The translations under genes were made by a program, and so were the position numbers. Positions 1 through 8,325 of a stretch of 64,000 bases of DNA are shown here, piece by piece. The notes below the pieces were generated by a model that was given only the letters and a program-made list of their open reading frames with translations, was not told where the DNA came from and did no database searches. The stretch comes from Alloalcanivorax dieselolei B5 (GTDB taxonomy: Bacteria; Pseudomonadota; Gammaproteobacteria; Pseudomonadales; Alcanivoracaceae). The stretch is taken from NCBI RefSeq assembly GCF_000300005.1, contig NC_018691.1:2666001-2730000 (forward strand), given 5' to 3'. The first letter of the stretch is position 1. Each line of letters starts with the position of its first letter.

Positions 1-207
1 GATCACCGCGCCTTCAGTCAGCACCCGCCCATCGTCCAGTTCCAGGGCGGCAACATAGCCCTTGGGATTGATGGTGAGGAAGTCGCGGCCATCGGCGGTT
101 TTCTTGGTGCGGTTATCCACCAGAATCCGTTCAAACGGCAGCGCCAGCTCGTGCAATACGATGTGCGGCGACAAGGAACAGGTACGCGGGGCGTCATAGA
201 GCTTCAT
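1..207 (-). CDS. Glutathione S-transferase, N-terminal part (gene runs off the window start)
   Basis: The reverse strand reads 69 codons open to the window edge, beginning [20 protein letters not shown]. This is the typical thioredoxin-fold N-terminus of beta/nu-type bacterial GSTs, in which a Cys-Ser pair near residue 10 and a Ser-Pro turn contact glutathione. Later it has [14 protein letters not shown] and TEGAVI, matching the cis-Pro and glutathione-binding loop (normally Ser-Ala/Ser after Glu). The start at 207 is preferred over the in-frame ATG at 213 because GGAG lies 6 nt upstream of it. The C-terminal helical domain is outside the window. It is divergent from the LysR gene at 451, a common regulator/target arrangement, but a repeat element sits between them. 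Substrate unknown. Confidence 0.85.
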   Translation of the reverse strand, partial: MKLYDAPRTCSLSPHIVLHELALPFERILVDNRTKKTADGRDFLTINPKGYVAALELDDGRVLTEGAVI

Positions 208-235
208 CGGCATCTCCAAGGCATTGGTAAACCAA

Positions 236-355
236 GGAACCTCTGAACAACACCCCGTCATCCCGGGCTTGACCCGGGATCTCCATCTACAGGGCGCATG
301 GCTTCGTAGAGGGGGATGCCGGATCGAGTCCGGCATGACGTTTTTCAGAGGCTCC
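236..355. repeat. MITE-like palindromic interspersed repeat
   Basis: A 120-bp element with imperfect terminal inverted repeats, GGAACCTCTGAA (236-247) and TTCAGAGGCTCC (344-355), 11 of 12 matching. Nested inside are CGTCAT/ATGACG arms and two short palindromic cores, CCCGGGCTTGACCCGGG and GCCGGATCGAGTCCGGC. It contains no gene. The end motif AGAGGCTCCCT recurs near 24381, suggesting a family of such elements in this genome. It fills the GST/LysR divergent promoter region, so it may affect expression of either gene. Confidence 0.6.
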
Positions 356-450
356 CTACTCATCGGGAAACAGTGCCGGCAGTTTGCGTCCCCGCGGAAA
401 AGCTGAGAAATTAATATTCGATTTCCCAATCATTAGCCTGACTACTGACG

Positions 451-1326
451 ATGATGAACCTCAGCCATTGGCGCCTGATGGTGGCGGTCGCCGACACCGG
501 CAACATCACCCACGCCGCCGAACAGTCGGGCATGACCCAGTCCGCCGCCAGCCAGGCCATCACCCGGCTGGAATCGACGCTCGGCCTGGCGCTGTTCGTC
601 CGTTCCCGACAGCAGGTTCGGGTTACCGCCCTGGGGGAACCGATGCTGGAGCATGCCCGCGCCATGCTGGCCCATCTGGACGCGATCCGCGCGCTGGTCG
701 ATGACAGCCACGGCCTGCGTCATGGGCGTCTCCGCCTGGGCAGTTTTCCTTCGGTCATCTCGACGCTGTTGCCACCCATGCTGCGTGATTTCCAGCTGCG
801 CCACCCCGGCATCGAGGTGGTTTCCCTGGAAGGCACCGATGAGGAAGTGGAAGCCTGGTTGGCGGACGACGCCATTGACCTGGGGGTCGTGTTAAATCCC
901 GCCCCCGGGCGTCAGGCGCTGCTGCTCGGCGGTGATGCCTGGGTCGCGCTGGTTCCCGGCACCCATGAACTTGCCCGCCGCGCCACCTCGCGGGGCATCA
1001 CGCTGGCGGAGCTGGCGGCACAGCCATTTATTCTCGCCACCGGCGGTTGCAAGGTGAACGGGCACAGCCTGGCCCGCCAGGCCGGTCTTGAGTTGGCCGA
1101 TGTGCGCGTCACCGTGCGGGACTGGGCAAGCGCCTGTGCGCTGGTTCGCGAAGGCATGGGGGTTTCCCTGGTGCCGGAATCCAGCCTGCCCGACAACCTG
1201 CGTGGACTGCGGCATTTCCCCCTGGATCCTGGAATCCGGCGGGAGTTCGGCCTGGTCTGCTCGGCACGGGGACAAACGTCGCCAGCCGCGCAGGCACTCC
1301 GGGAGCATCTGGCCGCCGCGATCTGA
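451..1326 (+). CDS. LysR-family transcriptional regulator
   Basis: A 291-residue protein, the usual LTTR length. Residues 1-60 form the winged helix-turn-helix (LSHWRLMVAVADTGNITHAA, then QSAASQAITRLESTLGLALFVRS). The rest is a periplasmic-binding-protein-like effector domain (from about residue 90, LRLGSFPSVISTLLPPML). Two adjacent ATGs (451, 454) are possible starts and no clear Shine-Dalgarno separates them. LTTRs usually activate a neighbouring divergent gene in response to a small molecule; here that would be the glutathione transferase at 207, though the repeat at 236-355 intervenes. The convergent GMC gene ends 38 bp downstream. Effector not predictable. Confidence 0.9.
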   Translation: MMNLSHWRLMVAVADTGNITHAAEQSGMTQSAASQAITRLESTLGLALFVRSRQQVRVTALGEPMLEHARAMLAHLDAIRALVDDSHGLRHGRLRLGSFPSVISTLLPPMLRDFQLRHPGIEVVSLEGTDEEVEAWLADDAIDLGVVLNPAPGRQALLLGGDAWVALVPGTHELARRATSRGITLAELAAQPFILATGGCKVNGHSLARQAGLELADVRVTVRDWASACALVREGMGVSLVPESSLPDNLRGLRHFPLDPGIRREFGLVCSARGQTSPAAQALREHLAAAI

Positions 1327-1363
1327 GCCGCGTCCGCGTCATCAGTGACGGCACGGCGAAGCG

Positions 1364-2935
1364 TTAATCCGGCATTCGCGTGGCGGCGTACTCGGCCAGG
1401 GCGGCGATGGTCTTGGACGGGTTCAATCCCAGGGCACGGGGCACCATGGCACCGTCCACCACGTATAGGCCGGGATAGTGGAATACCGCGCCGCTGTGAT
1501 CCACCACCCCCTGCTTGGGGTCGTCGGCCATACCGCAGCCACCCAGCGGATGGGGGGTCACCAGATTCTTGAACCACTTCCAGGTGGCCGGCGTCATGCC
1601 CCGCCCGCCGGTGGCTTCGGTCAACGCCAGGTGGCGGTCGGCCAGCGCCTGCACCGCTTTTTCCGCCTTGCGGTAATCCCATTTCAGCCGCAGCCGGTCC
1701 TTTTTCCAGGGCGCGTACCAGCGCCGGCCCAGGCGGAAACGGCCGCCGGGGTCGTCCACGGCCTGGCCGAACCACGGCATCATGCGCAGGAACGGGTTAC
1801 TGTCCTCGCCATATTCCAGCATCGCCGCGCCAAGGCGGGTGCGGGCCAGCCGCGGGTGCCGGGCGGTGTGCTCCAGCAGGTTACCCAGCAGGTCCGGTAA
1901 ACCGCCGTCCTCCACCAGGTAGCGGGCGCCATTGTCGCTGCCGTCCAGGTAATCGATGGCGCTGGTGATGGTGGGGCCGCGGGTCGGCGCGATCTCGCGA
2001 TCGGAATAGAGCGCCGGCGTGAAGAAGTCGCCGTTGCAACTCCAATTTCGTCCCAACGCCCGGCTCAGCTTCGGCAAGGTGCGGTACTGATCGCGGCAAC
2101 GCAGCAGCAACTCGGTGGAACCGACACTGCCGGCGGCGACGATCACCCGGTTGGCGCGGTAGCGGCGCCAGGTACCGGCCAGCAGATCACGCACGCCCAC
2201 CTCGTAACGCCCATCCTCCAGCGGGCGTATCCAGCGCACATGGTGCAACGGGCGGATATCGGCGCCGTGCTGCTCGGCCCGCGCCAGATAGTTCAAATCC
2301 AGGGTGTTCTTGGCGCTCACCGGGCATCCCAGATCGCAATTGCCGCAATGCACGCAGGTACCCTGCTCACGGCCGTGGGCGTTGGTCCAGGTTTTACTGT
2401 GGCGATAGTCGTAGGCGTCATCGAGGCCGGCATGCCAGTCCGGATCGAACTGGATCGCTTGCGGCACCACTTTGAAACGGCCACCGTGGCCGAGCTTTTC
2501 CGCCGCTTCGTGCATCAGGCGGGTACGCGGTGTCCATTGATTGTCCGGCAGCGATTGCACCCCCATCATTTGACCGACGGTGTGGTAATGGCGGCTCAAT
2601 TGCGGGTAGCGAATGGCTTCCGGCCACCCCTGTTCGAACATCTCCGGCCGGGCATCCAGGCTGACGTTGGCATAGATCAGCGAACCGCCGCCCACGCCCG
2701 CGCCCATGGCGATGCTCATGTCGCCGAAGTAGCGGAAGTCGAGCCAGCCATTCTGATGCTCGGGCTCGTCCTCATCCCATAACCAGTTGTCCTGGCTGAC
2801 GCTGGGGTAGTCCCGCGATTGCCAGCGGCGTCCCCGCTCCAGCACCACCACCTGTTCCCCGCGTTCCGCCAGCCGGCAGGCCATCACCGACCCGCCGAAC
2901 CCACTGCCGATAATCAGTGTCGCCACTGTTTCCAT
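1364..2935 (-). CDS. GMC-family FAD-dependent oxidoreductase (cholesterol-oxidase-like)
   Basis: A 523-aa flavoprotein. It starts METVATLIIGSGFGGSVMACRL with the FAD Rossmann motif GxGxxG and the acidic residue in VVVLERG. GAGVGGGSLIYANV is the GMC flavin-contacting loop. TPHPLGGCGM and GLNPSKTIAALAEYAA near the C-terminus supply the catalytic His and Asn region. Around residue 190 it carries CVHCGNCDLGCPVSAKN, a ferredoxin-like cysteine cluster found in one GMC subgroup. The start at 2935 is chosen because AAGGGGG stands 6 nt upstream; the longer frame to 3046 lacks a ribosome site. Likely oxidises a lipophilic alcohol or sterol-like substrate; substrate is inference. Confidence 0.88.
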   Translation of the reverse strand: METVATLIIGSGFGGSVMACRLAERGEQVVVLERGRRWQSRDYPSVSQDNWLWDEDEPEHQNGWLDFRYFGDMSIAMGAGVGGGSLIYANVSLDARPEMFEQGWPEAIRYPQLSRHYHTVGQMMGVQSLPDNQWTPRTRLMHEAAEKLGHGGRFKVVPQAIQFDPDWHAGLDDAYDYRHSKTWTNAHGREQGTCVHCGNCDLGCPVSAKNTLDLNYLARAEQHGADIRPLHHVRWIRPLEDGRYEVGVRDLLAGTWRRYRANRVIVAAGSVGSTELLLRCRDQYRTLPKLSRALGRNWSCNGDFFTPALYSDREIAPTRGPTITSAIDYLDGSDNGARYLVEDGGLPDLLGNLLEHTARHPRLARTRLGAAMLEYGEDSNPFLRMMPWFGQAVDDPGGRFRLGRRWYAPWKKDRLRLKWDYRKAEKAVQALADRHLALTEATGGRGMTPATWKWFKNLVTPHPLGGCGMADDPKQGVVDHSGAVFHYPGLYVVDGAMVPRALGLNPSKTIAALAEYAATRMPD

Positions 2936-3137
2936 GGCGCTTCCCCCTTGCTCCGTTCCCAATCCGGACAGCCCCCAAAAGCCCCGCGACGATGCCGCGC
3001 CCCCAGGCAATGGCAAATAGGCCGATTTATTCCCTATGCTTTTCAAACACTTGCATGATGGATTGAAAGTAAATTCCTGTCCATCCGCGGCGCTATGTAT
3101 TATCCTTCGCGCATCTCAGCCCCGCCAGCTTCTCATC

Positions 3138-3362
3138 ATGGAACAGATCGATTTCGTCGACCAGCAACAGAGCCTCCCGACCACTCCGCAACGGGCACCG
3201 CGCATGCGCCGCACCGGCTCGGTACGGGCGGGCCACCGCCGCCTCACCGCCGACATTCCTGCGGACCTGCACAAGCGCCTGAAGATGCAGGCCCTGCGCG
3301 AGGATCGCTCGGTCACCGATCTGATCGTTCACGCGGCGGAATATTACCTGCGCAAGTTATAA
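3138..3362 (+). CDS. Small ribbon-helix-helix DNA-binding protein
   Basis: 74 residues. The N-terminal 30 are polar and basic (TPQRAPRMRRTGSVRAGHRR). The remainder, RRLTADIPADLHKRLKMQA followed by DRSVTDLIVHAAEYYLRKL, fits a ribbon-helix-helix fold: a beta strand, then two helices with the conserved 'P-x-x-L-H-x-x-L' and 'S-V-T-D-L-I' pattern of CopG/ParG-type proteins. An unstructured basic tail before an RHH domain is reminiscent of ParG, but no ParA is nearby. It stands alone between the GMC gene and an Lgt-like gene. The ATG at 3138 has no strong ribosome site; longer in-frame starts back to 3036 exist but look non-coding. Confidence 0.65.
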   Translation: MEQIDFVDQQQSLPTTPQRAPRMRRTGSVRAGHRRLTADIPADLHKRLKMQALREDRSVTDLIVHAAEYYLRKL

Positions 3363-3459
3363 GCGCCGGCCTCCTTCACCAAACCGTCAATAATCCGTCA
3401 CTGATCCGTCCCCGCCTCTTCGTAGCCTGCCGTAGAATCGGACAAGCGGAGGGACAATC

Positions 3460-4572
3460 ATGGACGCGGATCTCTTTGTGCTCGCCCTGGCGGTACTGTT
3501 CGCACTGAGCTATCGGATACTGTTCCGGGCACTGCCACGGGAACGCTGGCAATTCGTTGCCTGCCTGCCATTGGCGAAAAACCGTGACGGCACCTGGCGC
3601 ACGCTGAATCTCACTTATTACGGACTGTTCACCGGTCTGGCCGGCGGCTTCGGCGTGGCCGCGTTCGTCTTGCTTACCGCCGCCTCCGGTGTCCCTCTGG
3701 GCATCGCCCTGGGACTCACCGCCGGCATTCTGGCGGTGTGTCTGCCGGCGGCCAAGCTGATCGCCACGGTGGTGGAAAAGAATCGCCACGGCTTTACCGT
3801 GGGCGGTGCCAGTTTCGTCGGTATCCTGCTGGCGCCGCTGTTACTGTGGGGCGCCGATGAATTATCCCGGCAATGGTGGCAACAGCCGTTGCCGGTGATG
3901 CCGCTGCTGGCCGCCATGACCATCGCTTATGTGCTTGGCGAGGGGGTTGGCCGGCTTGCCTGTATCAGTTTTGGCTGCTGTTACGGCAAATCACTGGAGC
4001 AGGCGCCGGCCTGGGCCCGGCGTTGCTTCGCCGGCTTGCACCATGTCTTTCACGGCTTCACCAAGAAGATTGCCTTCGCCGGGAACATGGAAGCGGTGCG
4101 GGTGGTTCCGATCCAGGCCCTCACTTGTGTGTTCTACACTCTGCTGGCGCTGGTGGGCATGGCCTTATACTTCCACGGACTGTACGCCATCGCCTTCGCT
4201 CTGACGCTGACCGGCGGACAATTGTGGCGGGTGTACTCGGAGTTTTTACGGGCGGATTTCCGCGGTGGCAAGCGCTTTACCGTTTACCAGACCATGGCCA
4301 GTCTGGCGGCGCTCTACGGTCTGCTGATCAGCCTGCTGCTACCGGGCGGCGACACCGCCATGCCGGTCTTGAGCGCCGGTCTGACCACCCTGTGGCAACC
4401 GGGCATGATTCTCTGTCTGCAGTTGGTGACGGTGGGCATGTTCCTGTTCTCCGGCACCAGCACCATCACCACCGGGGAACTGCGTTTCGGTCTGGCGCCG
4501 GACTGGCGCGGGCAGGCCGGTTGCGATAGCGAGGCCGAGCCACCGCTGGCTACACCAGCGCGGCGGCCTTGA
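3460..4572 (+). CDS. Lgt-like integral membrane protein (prolipoprotein diacylglyceryl transferase family)
   Basis: A 370-aa polytopic membrane protein with about seven to nine hydrophobic segments. The segment GEGVGRLACISFGCCYGK (about residues 157-174) and the later YSEFLRADFRGGKRF resemble the Lgt signature loops (G-R-x-G-N and the Arg-Glu/Phe-Arg membrane motif). The protein is longer than canonical Lgt (about 260-290 aa), and its N-terminal 120 residues are atypical. It is best read as an Lgt-superfamily paralogue rather than the housekeeping enzyme. GGAGGG lies 6 nt before the ATG. Its 3' end overlaps the convergent modC by 23 bp. Function in lipid transfer is inference. Confidence 0.65.
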   Translation: MDADLFVLALAVLFALSYRILFRALPRERWQFVACLPLAKNRDGTWRTLNLTYYGLFTGLAGGFGVAAFVLLTAASGVPLGIALGLTAGILAVCLPAAKLIATVVEKNRHGFTVGGASFVGILLAPLLLWGADELSRQWWQQPLPVMPLLAAMTIAYVLGEGVGRLACISFGCCYGKSLEQAPAWARRCFAGLHHVFHGFTKKIAFAGNMEAVRVVPIQALTCVFYTLLALVGMALYFHGLYAIAFALTLTGGQLWRVYSEFLRADFRGGKRFTVYQTMASLAALYGLLISLLLPGGDTAMPVLSAGLTTLWQPGMILCLQLVTVGMFLFSGTSTITTGELRFGLAPDWRGQAGCDSEAEPPLATPARRP

Positions 4573-5596
4573 TCTGGGCATGGACCCGGCTTCCCGGGGC
4601 CAGACCCAACCGGTCCCGGGAATAGCTGGACAAGCGCGCCAGCAGCCATTGCTGTTCGCACCGCAACCGCACCAAGCATTGCCCCTGGGGCAATGATCGC
4701 ACCTCGTCGACGACCGCAGGCAGGATATTCAGCACGCTGGAGTCCAAGGCCGGCGACAACGTCAGGCTCACGTCCCGCGCCGCCACCCGCAGACGCGGCG
4801 TGTCACCGCCGGGCCCGGAGGCCGGCACCCTCACCTCACAGGCGCCCAGGGCCAGCACCAGCAAATGATGATCCTGCTCATAACGCAGATGGCGGGTGCG
4901 CAGTACCACCGCCGCGTCCCGATGTTCCGCCAGCGGAGACCCGGGGCCGGCCAGCACATCGTTGACCTCGCCTTGCGCCGCCAGGGCGCCGTCACGCAAC
5001 CACCAAAGGTGCTCTCCCAGGGTCAGCACCTCATCCAGATGATGGCTGACATACAACACCGGAATGGTCTTCGCCACCCGGCCGATCACCTCCATCAGCG
5101 CCTGGCGTCGGGCCTGATCCAGGGCCGCCAGCGGCTCATCCAGCAGCAACAGTCGCGGCGCGCTCAACAAGGCCCGCCCCAGCGCCACCCGACTGGCCTC
5201 GCCACCGGAAAGTCCCTGCACCCGGCGCGACAGTAACGGCGCCAATGACAGCAACTCCAGCACTTCTTCCCAACGTTGTGCCGGCACCGGCGCCCGCCGC
5301 GCGGCATAGCGGAGATTGCCGATCACATCCAGATGGGGAAACAACGTCGGTTTCTGCAGCATCAGCCCCACCGGCCGGCGATGGGCCGGCAACGTTCCGG
5401 CAGAACCCTGCCAACGTTCGCCGTCGAATTTAATGCGTCCCTGACAAGGCTCAAGACCCGCCACCGCCCGCAGCAGACTGCTTTTGCCGGCCCCGGACTC
5501 ACCGAACAGGATGGTCACGCCCCGTTCCGGCAATGTCCCCTGCACCGAAAGCTCAAAAGCGCCGCGACGGAGGGCGATATCCAGGCACAGACTCAT
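4550..5596 (-). CDS. modC: Molybdate ABC transporter ATP-binding protein ModC
   Basis: A 348-aa ABC ATPase. Walker A is FGESGAGKSS (about residues 31-40), the signature is LSGGEASRVALGRAL, Walker B is LLLLDEPLAALD, and the switch His is in VLYVSHHLDEV. The C-terminal third (about residue 230 onward) forms the TOBE/Mop-like regulatory domain typical of ModC. It powers molybdate import through ModB. The ATG at 5596 overlaps the modB stop by four bases (ATGA), indicating translational coupling. It is the last gene of the bolA-trhO-modABC run and its end overlaps the convergent Lgt-like gene. Confidence 0.95.
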   Translation of the reverse strand: MSLCLDIALRRGAFELSVQGTLPERGVTILFGESGAGKSSLLRAVAGLEPCQGRIKFDGERWQGSAGTLPAHRRPVGLMLQKPTLFPHLDVIGNLRYAARRAPVPAQRWEEVLELLSLAPLLSRRVQGLSGGEASRVALGRALLSAPRLLLLDEPLAALDQARRQALMEVIGRVAKTIPVLYVSHHLDEVLTLGEHLWWLRDGALAAQGEVNDVLAGPGSPLAEHRDAAVVLRTRHLRYEQDHHLLVLALGACEVRVPASGPGGDTPRLRVAARDVSLTLSPALDSSVLNILPAVVDEVRSLPQGQCLVRLRCEQQWLLARLSSYSRDRLGLAPGSRVHAQIKAAALV

Positions 5597-6270
5597 AGCG
5601 GCCCCCGCGCCTTCTTCTGCCAGCGGAACACCGCCCACAGCAGCACCAGCGACATCACCACCAACACCAGCGCCAGACGCTGGGCACTGGCGTAATCACC
5701 GGCCTCCACGTGCTCATACAGCGCCACCGAGGCGACCCGGGTCTCGCCGGCGATGCTGCCGCCGATCATCAGCACCACACCGAATTCCCCAAGCGTATGG
5801 GCGAAGCCAAGCACCGCGGCGGACAGATAACCAGGGCGCGCCAGTGGCAGCACCACGGAGAAGAACCGATCAAGAGGGCCAGCGCCGGCGGCGGCGGCCA
5901 TGTCCAGGATATCCTTGTCGATGGCGGCGAAAGCGTTCTTTAACGGCTGCAGCACGAACGGCAGTGAATAAACCACCGAGCCGATCACCAGACCGGCAAA
6001 GGAGAACGCCAGTCCCGGCCGCTCCAGCAGGGGACCAAGCCAACCGCCGGGACCGTCCGGGCCAAGAAACAGCAACAGGTAAAAGCCCAGCACCGTGGGC
6101 GGCAGCACCAGCGGCAACGCCAGCAGCGCTTCCAGCAGGGCCTGGCCGGGCCGGAAGCGGCGGGCCAGCCACCAGGCCAGCGGCGTGCACAGCAGCAACA
6201 GGATCACAGTGGTGATCAGCGCCAGTTTGACACTCACCCATAACGCCAGAGTGTCGCCGGCCGCCAGCAT
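5593..6270 (-). CDS. modB: Molybdate ABC transporter permease ModB
   Basis: A 225-aa inner-membrane permease with about five transmembrane segments. LPLVLPPTVLGFYLLL sits near the N-terminus. The cytoplasmic EAA loop, AAAAGAGPLDRFFSVVLPLARPGYLSA followed by GFAHTLGEFGVVLMIGG, is characteristic of ModB (the ...LGEFG...GG signature). The ATG at 6270 has GGAG 8 nt upstream; a TTG at 6273 is also possible. The start shares one base with the modA stop (TGATG), so translation is coupled. It pairs with ModA for molybdate delivery and ModC for ATP hydrolysis. Confidence 0.95.
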   Translation of the reverse strand: MLAAGDTLALWVSVKLALITTVILLLLCTPLAWWLARRFRPGQALLEALLALPLVLPPTVLGFYLLLFLGPDGPGGWLGPLLERPGLAFSFAGLVIGSVVYSLPFVLQPLKNAFAAIDKDILDMAAAAGAGPLDRFFSVVLPLARPGYLSAAVLGFAHTLGEFGVVLMIGGSIAGETRVASVALYEHVEAGDYASAQRLALVLVVMSLVLLWAVFRWQKKARGPL

Positions 6271-6998
6271 CAAGGCGTCTCCAGCCGATATCCCGCCGCT
6301 TCGATCCGTTGCCGGGCGGCGTCACTGAACAGGAAATCATAGAAGGCGCGAGCCGCCGGCCGGTCATCCAGCAGCACCGCCTGTTGGCGAATCGGCGGAT
6401 AGGACGCCGCCGGTGGCAGCCAGAGACTGCCGCCGGCTTCCCGAACCTGGGACAGCGCAACGAACCCGGCCCGGGCGGCACCGCTTTGGATAAACTGAAA
6501 GGTCTGCCCCACGTTCTCGCCACGCACCAGGGTGACGGAGTCCGGCAACGCCAGAGTGGTCAGCACCGCCTCGGCGGCGCCGCCGTAAGGCGCGGTGCGG
6601 GCGTTGGCCAGCGCCAGCGGCGTCAGCTCACCGCCATTCAAAAGCGCCGCCCCCAGCGCCAGCCCCGGCTCCCGGCTCCACAGTGCCAGCACGCCCAGGG
6701 CATAGGTGCGGCGGCTGCCGGCGACAATCCGTTCCTGCTGCTCCAACTGACGCGGGCGGGCCTCATCGGCGGCGAGGAACAGGTCCAGCGGCGCGCCCTG
6801 CCGTATCTGCGCATAGAGTTTGCCGGTGGAACCCACACTGACGGCCACCTCGGCCCCGGCATGCCGGGACTGGTAATCCGCCACCAGCTGCCGCATGGGG
6901 CCAGCGAAATTGGCGGCCACCGCCACCCGCACCGGCGCTTCCGGCCACGCCAGTAACGGAAGCGCCATTAGCAAAGCACAGCAGGCGAAGCGGAACAT
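6270..6998 (-). CDS. modA: Molybdate-binding periplasmic protein ModA
   Basis: 242 aa with a signal peptide (MFRFACCALLMALPLLAWPEA). The mature start VRVAVAANFAGPMRQLVADY and the motif VSVGSTGKLYAQIRQGAPLDLFLAADEARP are classical ModA, where the Ser/Thr residues bind the oxyanion. The C-terminus DFLFSDAARQRIEAAGY also fits the family. The ATG at 6998 has GGAG 6 nt upstream; the longer in-frame extension to 7136 is overlap with trhO. It starts only 11 nt after the trhO stop, so it appears co-transcribed with bolA-trhO rather than from its own ModE-type promoter, for which there is no room. Confidence 0.95.
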   Translation of the reverse strand: MFRFACCALLMALPLLAWPEAPVRVAVAANFAGPMRQLVADYQSRHAGAEVAVSVGSTGKLYAQIRQGAPLDLFLAADEARPRQLEQQERIVAGSRRTYALGVLALWSREPGLALGAALLNGGELTPLALANARTAPYGGAAEAVLTTLALPDSVTLVRGENVGQTFQFIQSGAARAGFVALSQVREAGGSLWLPPAASYPPIRQQAVLLDDRPAARAFYDFLFSDAARQRIEAAGYRLETP

Positions 6999-7009
6999 GC
7001 CGGTCTCCG

Positions 7010-7945
7010 TTAACGTGATCCGGACTCCCGGGGGTTTTGTCCGAGGTGGGCCTCGCCGCGCTGACGGGACAGTTCGATCTGGCGCTGCCGCTCGGCGAAG
7101 CGGGCCTTCTGATCCGCCGTGGACTCGTGGTAGCAACGCGGGCAGGACACGCCCGGCTCGTACTGCGGGGACAGCTTATCCTGATCGGAAATCGGCCGGC
7201 GGCAGGCGTGGCACTGCTGATACTGGCCGGGTTGGAGGTCGTGATCGACGGTAACCCGCTCATCGAACACGAAGCACTCGCCCTGCCACAATGACTCGTC
7301 CTTGGGCACGTCTTCCAGGTATTTGAGGATCCCGCCTTTGAGGTGATAAACCTCCTCGAACCCCTGCTGGCGCAAATAGGCGGTGGATTTTTCACAGCGG
7401 ATGCCGCCGGTGCAGAACATCGCCACCCGTTTGTGGCGGGACGGATCCAGATTCTCGCGCACATAATCCGGAAACTCACGGAACGCCTTGGTGTGCGGAT
7501 TGATCGCGCCGGCGAAGGTGCCCACTTCGTACTCGTAGTCGTTGCGGGTGTCGATAACCAGGGTTTCCGGGTCGGCGATCACCCGGTTCCAGTCCTCCGC
7601 CTCCAGGTAAGTGCCGCGTTCGGCGTCGGGGTCCAGGTCCTCCACGCCCATGGTGACGATCTCTTTCTTGAGTTTCACCTTGGTGCGCAGGAACGGCGGT
7701 TCGTGGGTGTAGGATTCCTTGTACTCCAACCCCTGAAAGCGACCGTCCGCCGCCAGCCAGGCCAGCACCGCGTCAATGCCTTCCCGGCTGCCGGCGATGG
7801 TGCCGTTGATGCCTTCACGGGCCAGCAACAGGGTGCCGCGCACGCCGGCCTCAGTCATGCACGCCAGCAACGGCTCACGCAGGTTCTGGTAATCGTCGAG
7901 ACGGGTAAAGCGGTACAACGCCGCCACCACGATGACATCGTTCAT
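7010..7945 (-). CDS. trhO: tRNA uridine(34) 5-hydroxylase TrhO (rhodanese-like, YceA/UPF0176)
   Basis: 311 aa. The N-terminal acylphosphatase-like region includes [17 protein letters not shown] central rhodanese domain (about residues 120-225) carries the catalytic cysteine in [17 protein letters not shown]-terminal cysteine-rich part has [12 protein letters not shown] and SCPRCYHE, a zinc-binding pattern common in this family. TrhO hydroxylates U34 of certain tRNAs as the first step to 5-methoxyuridine or cmo5U, using O2. The ATG at 7945 overlaps the bolA stop (ATGA). Lies between bolA and modA on the same strand. Confidence 0.95.
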   Translation of the reverse strand: MNDVIVVAALYRFTRLDDYQNLREPLLACMTEAGVRGTLLLAREGINGTIAGSREGIDAVLAWLAADGRFQGLEYKESYTHEPPFLRTKVKLKKEIVTMGVEDLDPDAERGTYLEAEDWNRVIADPETLVIDTRNDYEYEVGTFAGAINPHTKAFREFPDYVRENLDPSRHKRVAMFCTGGIRCEKSTAYLRQQGFEEVYHLKGGILKYLEDVPKDESLWQGECFVFDERVTVDHDLQPGQYQQCHACRRPISDQDKLSPQYEPGVSCPRCYHESTADQKARFAERQRQIELSRQRGEAHLGQNPRESGSR

Positions 7946-8274
7946 CGAGTGAACTCCGGATCATGTTTGCTGCCGCCACGGCAATCCGGCGAGGCCGCCA
8001 CCTCGCCATTGCGGGCGTTCCATTCCTCAGGGGTGAACAAATGCAGGGCCAGTGCATGCACCGGACCGGCCAATTCCTCGGACAGCACCGCGTAGATCGC
8101 CTGATGACGACGCACCGGCATCTTGCCGGAGAACGACTCGGACACCACCGTCAGTTTGAAGTGGGTTTCCGAGTTGGCCGGCACGTTGTGGCGGTGGCTT
8201 TCGTTCTCCACCGTGACCTGGACGACCGGCATGGCGTCGCGGATTTTGCGCTCAATGGCTTGAGCCACGCTCAT
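7942..8274 (-). CDS. bolA: BolA-family protein
   Basis: 110 aa. Residues 1-90 are BolA-like: [42 protein letters not shown], where the His in ESHRH is the usual Fe-S ligand position shared with a monothiol glutaredoxin. [21 protein letters not shown] then [13 protein letters not shown] is the conserved BolA C-terminal helix. The last 20 residues ([16 protein letters not shown]) are a tail including a Cys. GGAGAG lies 4 nt before the ATG. It is first in the leftward run bolA-trhO-modABC. Role: iron-sulfur trafficking or stress/morphology regulation. Confidence 0.93.
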   Translation of the reverse strand: MSVAQAIERKIRDAMPVVQVTVENESHRHNVPANSETHFKLTVVSESFSGKMPVRRHQAIYAVLSEELAGPVHALALHLFTPEEWNARNGEVAASPDCRGGSKHDPEFTR

Positions 8275-8325
8275 ACTGCTCTCCGTGGAATCGGGTCTGG
8301 GGACGCTATTCTACGGTTTTGCTGA

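Noticed and set aside
2240-2782. 180-codon frame antisense to the GMC oxidoreductase
   Set aside because: Typical high-GC antisense shadow with no ribosome site or family features; similar long antisense frames in dnaE2, liuD and the TRAP gene were dismissed for the same reason.
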